Positions 32,549 through 38,669 of a stretch of DNA of 38,669 nucleotides are shown piece by piece. A program made the translations under genes and the position numbers. Origin of the DNA: Bacillota bacterium (GTDB lineage Bacteria > Bacillota > Limnochordia > Darwinibacteriales > DTU012); assembly GCA_012520795.1 (NCBI GenBank), contig JAAYNP010000009.1, positions 1 through 38,669 on the forward strand. Direction: 5' to 3'. The notes under the pieces were generated by a model. That model had not been told where the DNA came from. It saw only the letters and a list, made by a program, of their open reading frames with translations, and searched no databases. Every line of letters begins with the position of its first letter. The first letter of the stretch is position 1.

Positions 32549-33736
32549 TCAACCCACTTCGTCAACCGCCGTGCAGCATTGGTTTTTCCCCATCGACTTA
32601 GCCCGGTACATGGCAAAGTCAGCACGCCGCAGCAGTTCCATCCGATCCACCGCATCATCGGGATAGCTTGCAATGCCAATTGAAACTGTCAAAGGCCTTT
32701 TCAGCCCTGTCTCTGACAGCTCGGCCAGTTTGGCCTGAATCCGTTTGGCAATCTGCACACCTCGGCTTCGAGGCGTATTGGACAGGATCACCACAAACTC
32801 TTCCCCTCCGAAACGGATCACACAATCATTTTCACGAACGCTTCGGGAAATGGTTTGCGCCACAGTGTAAAGAGCTTGATCGCCGTACTCGTGGCCGAAG
32901 AGGTCATTGAAAACCTTGAAATCGTCAATATCAATGAAAAGCATTGTCACCTGCATATCGCTGTCTTGATCCAGCCAGTCGCTTAAGAAACGATAATTGT
33001 AGACTTTGGTCTTGGAATCTAGGATCAGCTCTTGTTCCGCTTTGATCCGCCGCTGCTGTTCCACAACCATTTGCATGCTGTAGTGCATCAGTTCGGCGAT
33101 GCCGATCATGAGAATGCTGAAAAACAACAACCCTGCAAGCTGCCAGCTGCTGATAAACACGGCATACACGATCCCGGTGTAACCATACAGCAGTGAATTC
33201 AACCAAATGTGAGGCCTATAAGCCTTGATCACCCTTGGGGCAACTTCCGGTTGGGCCAGAATAGTCAGGACCGAAACCAGGGACAAATTGACGAATGTGT
33301 AGAGCACAAGGCTGAGCAGCATTGGCCCCAAGCTTGTAGAGAGGGCCAGAGGCTGGGCCGCCTGCCCGTGAAGATGGTTAAAAACCACACCTGTAACCAA
33401 ACTTGCCAAGGAACGCTGAAGCAAGTTTAGGTATACTTTGAACGGTTCAATCTTGGCCAGAAGGCCGAACATAATGTTTGACAACACTGCCATCCAGATG
33501 GCTTCGCCTGTCCCGTAGACAAAAATGGTGGTAAGATAAATGGAGACCGACAATGACAGCTTCATATGGCTTGATACGCCAACTCCCCGGAATTGAAAGA
33601 AAACCAGCATGATCAAGAGCAGGATCAACTCCAACCCCCGGTCCAGAGCGAGTGCCGGCGTATAATGGAGCAAACCTGCTGCTACAATCAAAGCCGCAAT
33701 CGTACTCACGATCAATAGACCTGTTTTCGTCTTCAT
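32549..33736 (-). CDS. Membrane-bound diguanylate cyclase (GGDEF)
   Basis: A 395-residue protein. Roughly the first 220 residues hold several membrane helices forming an integral sensor of unassigned type. A short coiled-coil linker follows (MVVEQQRRIKAEQELIL), then a GGDEF domain with the active-site GGEEF at 310-314 and an intact product-inhibition site RxxD at R301-D304. It should make cyclic di-GMP from two GTP. The ATG at 33736 has GAGGGG 7 bases upstream, and the longer frame starting at 33751 is rejected. It starts 11 bases after engB, so it belongs to the lon-engB operon. Confidence 0.92.
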   Translation of the reverse strand: MKTKTGLLIVSTIAALIVAAGLLHYTPALALDRGLELILLLIMLVFFQFRGVGVSSHMKLSLSVSIYLTTIFVYGTGEAIWMAVLSNIMFGLLAKIEPFKVYLNLLQRSLASLVTGVVFNHLHGQAAQPLALSTSLGPMLLSLVLYTFVNLSLVSVLTILAQPEVAPRVIKAYRPHIWLNSLLYGYTGIVYAVFISSWQLAGLLFFSILMIGIAELMHYSMQMVVEQQRRIKAEQELILDSKTKVYNYRFLSDWLDQDSDMQVTMLFIDIDDFKVFNDLFGHEYGDQALYTVAQTISRSVRENDCVIRFGGEEFVVILSNTPRSRGVQIAKRIQAKLAELSETGLKRPLTVSIGIASYPDDAVDRMELLRRADFAMYRAKSMGKNQCCTAVDEVG

Positions 33737-33747
33737 TGTGGAACCCC

Positions 33748-34329
33748 TCACTTGTCGCCAACCAGCTGATTAAGTACTACAATAAGGGTGTCCCGCCCAA
33801 CTCTTGTTGCGGCAGAAAACACGAACCCAGGCAAATTTATGATACTTGTGATGGCGTCCAACTGCTGTTTTTGCCTTGAGCGGCTGAGTTTATCAGCTTT
33901 TGTAGCCGCTACCCAGGCCGGAAAACCGATACTGGCGATCCACTCGGCCATAACCTGATCATCAGAAGTTGGTTGACGCCTGATGTCAACCACCATCAAC
34001 AAACCCACCAGGTTTTCGCGCTTGGTTAAATAACCCTCGATCATCTTTTGCCAATGTGCCTTGATCGACTGAGATACTCTGGCATAGCCGTAACCCGGCA
34101 GATCCACCAGTACAAGGCGATCAACCCGGTAGAAGTTCAGCGTTCGAGTCCGCCCAGGCTGGCTCGACACTTGAGCCAGCCTCTTGCGGTTGACCAAAGT
34201 ATTGATCAATGATGATTTGCCCACATTCGACCTGCCAACCAAGGCTACTTCTGGAAACTGATGCCTGGGGTATTGGTCTGGCCTTACCGCACTGGTGATA
34301 AACTCACAATCGTGCAAGTTTAAACCCAT
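33748..34329 (-). CDS. engB: Ribosome biogenesis GTPase EngB (YsxC/YihA)
   Basis: A 193-residue essential-type GTPase for large-subunit ribosome assembly. The P-loop GRSNVGKSS is at 32-40. The switch region carries RTRTLNFY, G3 is DLPGYGYA from D76, and G4 is ATKADKLS. Its ATG shares its A with the TAA stop of lon, so the two are translationally coupled. This lon-engB order is common in Bacillota. Confidence 0.96.
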   Translation of the reverse strand: MGLNLHDCEFITSAVRPDQYPRHQFPEVALVGRSNVGKSSLINTLVNRKRLAQVSSQPGRTRTLNFYRVDRLVLVDLPGYGYARVSQSIKAHWQKMIEGYLTKRENLVGLLMVVDIRRQPTSDDQVMAEWIASIGFPAWVAATKADKLSRSRQKQQLDAITSIINLPGFVFSAATRVGRDTLIVVLNQLVGDK

Positions 34330-36719
34330 TATCGCTCAATCCACTGCTGAGGATCGTTGAACTCTTCTGTAGGTACAAAACCCAGATCCTTGCCTGCATC
34401 AGGCTGAGGATCATTCCCTACCAAGGCCATTTCCAAGACAGTATCCATATGATCAACGAATTCGATTTCGATCTTCCGCAGTACATCCTCAGGTATATCC
34501 TCTAGATGCTTCTGATTGTCCTTGGGCAGGATAACATGGGTGATCCCGCTGCGATGAGCGGCCAGCAGCTTCTCCTTGACGCCGCCAATAGGCAGGACTC
34601 TCCCGCGCAAGGTGATCTCTCCAGTCATGGCCAGTTCCCGCCGCACCGGCCTGCCGGTCAAAGCACTGACCACAGCTGTGGCAATGGTAATCCCCGCCGA
34701 TGGCCCATCTTTAGGGACTGCTCCTTCAGGCACGTGGACATGCACATCATATTTCTCATGGAAATCGGGATCAATATTAAGCTGATCAGCCCGGGAACGA
34801 ATGTAACTGATTGCGGTCTGGGCTGACTCGCGCATTACCTCACCCAGTTTGCCCGTCAGTGTGATATTGCCTTTGCCTTTTACAATAGTAACCTCAATCG
34901 ACAGCATTTCACCGCCAACGGAAGTGAACGCCAATCCGGTAGCCACACCAACCCGGTCTTCAGTATCCACCAGGTGATGCTGGTATTTGGGCACCCCAAG
35001 GTATTTTTGGAGCGAATTGACAGTGACCCTGATGGGGGTCTTGCCTCCCCGGACAATCTCTGTGGCAATCTTGCGGCAGATCGCTGCCAATGATCGTTCC
35101 AAATTGCGCACCCCGGCTTCCCGGGTATAGTCGCTGATCACCCGCACAAAGGCATTGCCCGAAATCTGGACTTGCTCCAGGCTTAGACCGTGAGCCGCCA
35201 GCTGTTTGGGCCACAGATGGCGTTTGGCAATCTCCAATTTCTCATGCTCAGTGTAACCGGGTATCTCAATCACTTCCATCCGGTCCCGCAGCGCCGGGGG
35301 AATCTGATGGAGTAAGTTGGCAGTTGTCAAAAACATAACCTGTGACAAATCAAAGGGCACTTCCAGGTAATGATCACTGAAGCTTCGGTTTTGTTCAGGA
35401 TCAAGGGCTTCCAGCAGCGCCGATGTGGGATCGCCGCGGAAATCCGCACCGAGTTTGTCGATTTCGTCCAAGAGGAAGACTGGATTGCGGCTGCCGCAGA
35501 CCTTCATGGCCTGAATGATCCTTCCAGGAAGGGCACCCACATAGGTGCGGCGGTGCCCGCGGATTTCCGCTTCATCTCTGATCCCCCCAAGGGAAATGCG
35601 GACAAACTTCCGCCCCAGGGCTTCAGCAATCGAACGGGCTAGGGATGTTTTCCCTACACCGGGAGGCCCGACCAGGCATAGAATCGGGCCTTTCAGCTGT
35701 TTTGTCAGCTGACGGACGGCCAAATACTCCAGGATCCGCTGTTTGACTTGGTCCAAGCCGTAATGATCCCGCTCAAGAATCTCTTCCGCCTGATTGATAT
35801 CCAGCCGGTCCTTGGTGGTTTTTGACCACGGCAAAGACAGCATCCAGTCAAGATAGTTGCGGACCACCACCGCTTCCGCCGCCATAGGCGGCATCTTCTC
35901 AAACCGGTGCAGCTCATGAACCACCTTGGCCTTTGCCTCTTTCGGAAGCTTCGCTGCCGCGAGCTTCCGCTTGTATTCTTCCACCTCATTGAAGCGATCA
36001 TCTTTGTCGCCAAGCTCGCCTTGGATCGCTTTCATCTGCTCCCGCAGATAATACTCCCGTTGGGTGCGCTCCATTTGTTTGCGGACCTTTAGCTGTATCT
36101 TCCTTTCCAGTTCCAAAAGGTCCAGTTCCTTGGAAAGCAGCTGCAGCAGCATTTCCAGGCGCTTCTTTGTGTACAACTCCTCCAACAGCGGTTGGCGCTC
36201 TTCCACTGTGGTCATAATCTGGCCGGCAACGGCATCGGCAAAACGATCCGGATCGCTGATGCTGTTCACCGAGCTGATCACTTCATTGGGAATCTTCTTG
36301 GACATCCGGACATATTTTTCAAACAAGTCCAGGACACTGCGCTTAAGCGCCTCCGTCTCTATGTCGTGGGTGATAATGCTGTCTCTTGGTTCAACAGCAA
36401 CTTGAAAATAGCTGCCGTCCTCGATAAAATAGCGAATCTCTACCCTTTGGATGCCTTCCATCAATACGCGAATCTGGCCTTCCGGCATTTTCAACAGCTG
36501 TTTGACCTCGCAGATCGTGCCAACATCGTAGATATCTTCAGGCAGTGGTTCAACAATACTGGCATCCTTCTGGGCGGCCAAGACCAATTTCTTGTCTCCA
36601 GTCATCGCTGCCTCAAGTGCGTAGATTGATAGTTCTCTGCCAACCTCCAGGGGTGTGACCATATCAGGAAAGACAATAGTGCCTCGTAAAGCCAGCAAAG
36701 GATAGACCGTCTCTTTCAC
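34329..36719 (-). CDS. lon: ATP-dependent Lon protease
   Basis: A 796-residue LonA protease that degrades damaged and regulatory proteins. The N-terminal substrate domain starts [20 protein letters not shown]. The AAA+ module has Walker A GPPGVGKT at 351-358 and [10 protein letters not shown] as Walker B. The protease domain has catalytic S674 in DGPSAGI and K717 in GGVKEKLL. The GTG at 36719 is chosen because GGAGG lies 8 bases before it, and the in-frame GTG at 36728 overlaps that site. It is first in the lon-engB-cyclase operon and has its own extended -10 promoter. Confidence 0.97.
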   Translation of the reverse strand: MKETVYPLLALRGTIVFPDMVTPLEVGRELSIYALEAAMTGDKKLVLAAQKDASIVEPLPEDIYDVGTICEVKQLLKMPEGQIRVLMEGIQRVEIRYFIEDGSYFQVAVEPRDSIITHDIETEALKRSVLDLFEKYVRMSKKIPNEVISSVNSISDPDRFADAVAGQIMTTVEERQPLLEELYTKKRLEMLLQLLSKELDLLELERKIQLKVRKQMERTQREYYLREQMKAIQGELGDKDDRFNEVEEYKRKLAAAKLPKEAKAKVVHELHRFEKMPPMAAEAVVVRNYLDWMLSLPWSKTTKDRLDINQAEEILERDHYGLDQVKQRILEYLAVRQLTKQLKGPILCLVGPPGVGKTSLARSIAEALGRKFVRISLGGIRDEAEIRGHRRTYVGALPGRIIQAMKVCGSRNPVFLLDEIDKLGADFRGDPTSALLEALDPEQNRSFSDHYLEVPFDLSQVMFLTTANLLHQIPPALRDRMEVIEIPGYTEHEKLEIAKRHLWPKQLAAHGLSLEQVQISGNAFVRVISDYTREAGVRNLERSLAAICRKIATEIVRGGKTPIRVTVNSLQKYLGVPKYQHHLVDTEDRVGVATGLAFTSVGGEMLSIEVTIVKGKGNITLTGKLGEVMRESAQTAISYIRSRADQLNIDPDFHEKYDVHVHVPEGAVPKDGPSAGITIATAVVSALTGRPVRRELAMTGEITLRGRVLPIGGVKEKLLAAHRSGITHVILPKDNQKHLEDIPEDVLRKIEIEFVDHMDTVLEMALVGNDPQPDAGKDLGFVPTEEFNDPQQWIER

Positions 36720-36760
36720 AGCTTTCACCTCCGTATGCAGATATCTATCATGCTATTCTC

Positions 36761-36769
36761 ATTATACCA
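36761..36769 (-). promoter_or_regulatory. Extended -10 promoter of lon
   Basis: On the minus strand TGGTATAAT lies 42 bases before the lon start. No CIRCE or CtsR-type operator was seen around it. Confidence 0.6.
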
Positions 36770-37169
36770 TATTGATCCAAAAATCCATAGCTACTTCCTT
36801 GCCCAGATAGTATCAACCCACTGTCGGATCGAAGATCTCGTTTATCCCTGTGACGAGCCAGAACGACTTTTTGTTTCGTAGATTTAGAATCTGAAAGTCT
36901 CGTTAGCAAGTTGCCTTAACCAAGCTGACCAGAGCTTATTTCCTCTTCCAAAAGAAGGAATATTGCCCAGAATTTCAAAACTAGAACCAAGAGCCTTAGG
37001 AAGCGATACCAAAGATTGCTGACTAAGTCTCATGGCCTTTTCATTGTTTGTTTTGTCTTTTCGCTCTAGTAAATTTGGGCTAGATTGGCACCATTTTCTC
37101 GGTGAACTCTTAGATGAGCCATCTGGTTCGCCCCTAAATAAGACCAAACCATAGGACGGCTGCTCAATC
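36770..37169. other. Gap with decayed sequence between lon and the transposase remnant
   Basis: About 400 bases without an intact gene. On the minus strand an open frame (36884-37213) ends with a protein-like tail, LGSSFEILGNIPSFGRGNKL and so on to ETFRF. This looks like the end of a lost protein, possibly another transposase. No family could be assigned and no start or ribosome binding site supports it. The upstream sequence to the lon promoter shows nothing recognisable. Confidence 0.35.
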
Positions 37170-37979
37170 GCGCCGATAAAACATGGCTTACATGGCCTGA
37201 GAAAGCGGGACACCTACCTAATCTGTTTTTTGGATGATGCTTCCAGGCTCGTTCCCTACAGCGGGTTTGTCTTTAAACAAGACTTCTTAACTCTGCGGTA
37301 TTTCCTCAAAGAAGCGGTTTTGCGCCGAGGAAAGCCAAAAATGCTCTGCACAGACAATGCCAAGATTTACCGGACGCAGCAGCTGGCGTTGATCTGTGCC
37401 GGATTTGGCTGTTCTGTAGTCCACGCACGTCCTTACCACGCTGCTGCCAAAGGCAAACAGGAACGGTTCTTTCAAACAGTAAGAACCAGATTTTTAAGTA
37501 CGGTTGGCACAGATCTTAACATTGACGAACTGAATGATCGTTACTGGCGCTGGCTGGATACAGATTACCACCGTAAAGTGCACAGCGCATTGGGTAAAAG
37601 CCCATTGGAGTTTTTCATGGAACAAGCCAGCCGTATCGATCATATTGGAGACCCAACTGTTGTAGATGCATTGTTCTTACTGCGTACTACCAGAAAAGTG
37701 CGTCCCAATGCAACCTTACAGGTTAGCAACATGATCTATGAGACAGATTATTCACTGGCCGGTTCAACAGTTGAAGTCCGTTATGAACCGGAATGGCTTG
37801 GACAGCCTCACATCAAGCTCCCTCTATATGTGGATAGTGTTCACGTGGGGAAGCTTCATTCGTTCAACTATATGACAATGCTCTCAGACGCAGGCCGCCG
37901 GGAAGGCCTGAAATTGAATCAAAACCTAAAGAAGAGCTTGGACACCTTCTCTCGAAAATCTCTTACACACAGGCTCTGA
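37170..37979 (+). pseudogene. 5'-truncated DDE (integrase core) transposase
   Basis: The homologous frame begins about 37170 (KHGLHGLRKRDTYLICFLDD) and runs to a TGA at 37977. A stop at 37152 and unrelated sequence precede it, so the N-terminal DNA-binding part and the first catalytic Asp are missing. The second Asp is in MLCTDNAKIY and the Glu in AAKGKQERFFQTV. A beta-barrel Mu-type C-terminal region follows (VEVRYEPEWLGQPHIKLPLY). Together with the ATPase gene directly behind it, this resembles two-gene TniA/TniB-like or IS21-like elements. It cannot be active. Confidence 0.85.
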
Positions 37980-37994
37980 AAGGGATGAAAGCTG

Positions 37995-38500
37995 ATGCGT
38001 TTTTTGCAATTCTTCGGATTGAAGTTTAATCCGTTTCGCAAAGAAGCCCCTATTGAGCAGCTGTTTTCTACAGGTTCAATCATAGAGCTGCGCTCTCGCT
38101 TGGAGTTTTTAGAAGCTACCAGAGGCATTGGCCTTGTAATTGGTGAGCCGCTAGTAGGCAAGACTACGTCGCTTAGGGCATACTTAAAGCGGCTTAACCC
38201 CGCTTCTTACCACGTCTGCTATTTTGCACTGTCCACCTTAAACGTCCGTGAGTTTCTAAACGGATTGGCAATCGAGTTAGGTGAAACCCCTGCATTTCAG
38301 CGAACCTTAACGTTCATTTACCTTTACGGCAGCGGATTCTGGTTAAGCATACCCTGCAGGGTTTGAAGGAAGAAGAACTGGAAGACTATCTATCCTCCAG
38401 ACTGGCGTTTGCCGGAAACCACGATCAGATCTTCCAAGCCCAATCGCTTTCAGCCATTTATTCGATTAGCCAAGGCCTGCCCAACAGCCTCTTTTGGTAA
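37995..38500 (+). pseudogene. ExeA/TniB-like transposition ATPase, broken by an internal deletion
   Basis: The start ATG at 37995 follows AAGGGATG, 15 bases after the transposase stop. The first 101 residues are intact: FFGLKFNPFRKEAP, then Walker A GEPLVGKTTS, to LAIELGETPAF at about 38297. Downstream, homology continues only in another frame: NVHLPLRQRILVKHTLQGLK, EEELEDYLSSRLAFAG and SAIYSISQGLPNSL up to about 38494, with TAA at 38498. The part with Walker B and sensor residues is missing, so there was a deletion with frameshift near 38297. The end is cut by another element. Confidence 0.8.
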
Positions 38501-38669
38501 ATCCGCTTCCAGAAGATTGTCCAACCGCTGATGAGGTGTGTATCCCACCAATACATCAGCAAGATAGGCATACTTTCCGGTTTTGTTGTGTTGAAAATAC
38601 GTCCGCTCATAGCGTACTTCACTGAAAGGCGATATAACGGTTTTAACCCGCCCTCTGCGTTCAATAGAC
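38450..38669 (-). pseudogene. Fragment of an ISLre2-family (UPF0236) transposase
   Basis: On the minus strand the frame enters from the window edge and reads SIERRGRVKTVISPF, then VRYERTYFQHNKTGKYAYLA and DVLVGYTPHQRLDNLLEADL, ending at a TGA at 38450. The pattern RYERTY(F/Y)..K.TGKY.YL.D..(L/V)G matches ISLre2-type transposases. The homology stops around 38490, where the frame runs into the ATPase remnant, so the C-terminal part is missing. The rest of the gene lies beyond the window. It is probably inactive. Confidence 0.7.

Noticed and set aside
38458-38664. Minus-strand 68-residue frame starting with ATG at the window edge
   Set aside because: The neighbouring frame on the same strand shows ISLre2-type similarity, so this frame is its shadow.

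Overview
The window reads as a piece of chromosome from a spore-forming, sugar-degrading, probably anaerobic member of the Bacillota. The grounds are strong AAGGAGG-type ribosome binding sites, frequent GTG and TTG starts, and sporulation-type genes (a YheC/YheD coat-associated ATP-grasp protein, a SpoIID/LytB protein, a DUF1540 protein and very small one-helix proteins). A galacturonate pathway of the Thermotoga/Bacillus halodurans kind fits the same picture. Base composition is close to 50 % GC. The species cannot be named from this sequence. Several exported proteins carry plain signal peptides where Gram-positive bacteria usually use lipoproteins, which leaves a two-membrane lineage open.

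Layout. Positions 1-2939 (+) hold a uronate operon: the end of an altronate dehydratase (uxaA), tagaturonate epimerase (uxaE) and a Bh0493-type uronate isomerase (uxaC). Positions 3003-4535 (-) hold a small unknown protein and a Gfo/Idh/MocA oxidoreductase. Positions 4545-5317 (+) carry a compact series of small transcription units (hairpin RNA, 48-residue ORF, DUF1540 protein), each with its own terminator and two sharing an upstream motif. Positions 5316-9279 (-) encode GalE, an unknown protein and a membrane-bound FlaA1/CapD-type nucleotide-sugar dehydratase. Positions 9339-17007 (-) form a glycosidase block: a GH95-like enzyme, a GH4 enzyme, an orphan sugar-binding protein and a GH106-like enzyme. 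Together with the uronate operon this suggests use of pectin side chains or similar plant glycans.

Positions 17133-26980 are mixed. They contain an unknown protein, two tiny hydrophobic proteins flanking a YheC/YheD gene, a two-gene module of a catalytically dead caspase-fold lipoprotein and an exported beta-rich protein, and an iron alcohol dehydrogenase coupled to a LiaF-like membrane protein. A coiled-coil protein, a SpoIID-like protein and xylulokinase follow. Positions 27099-36719 hold a stand-alone 5'-3' exonuclease, oligoendopeptidase F, an FtsA-like ATPase with a long repeat-bearing tail, an unknown regulator-like protein and the lon-engB-diguanylate cyclase operon. From about 36770 to the end the window is a graveyard of mobile elements: a 5'-truncated DDE transposase, its ATPase partner broken by an internal deletion, and a fragment of an ISLre2-type transposase cut into it.

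The most unusual items are the pseudo-caspase lipoprotein with its exported neighbour (19199-21172), the repeat tail of the FtsA-like protein (29960-31906), the tiny proteins around the YheC/YheD gene, and the repeated promoter-like motif at 4668 and 5005. No CRISPR array, rRNA or tRNA was seen.
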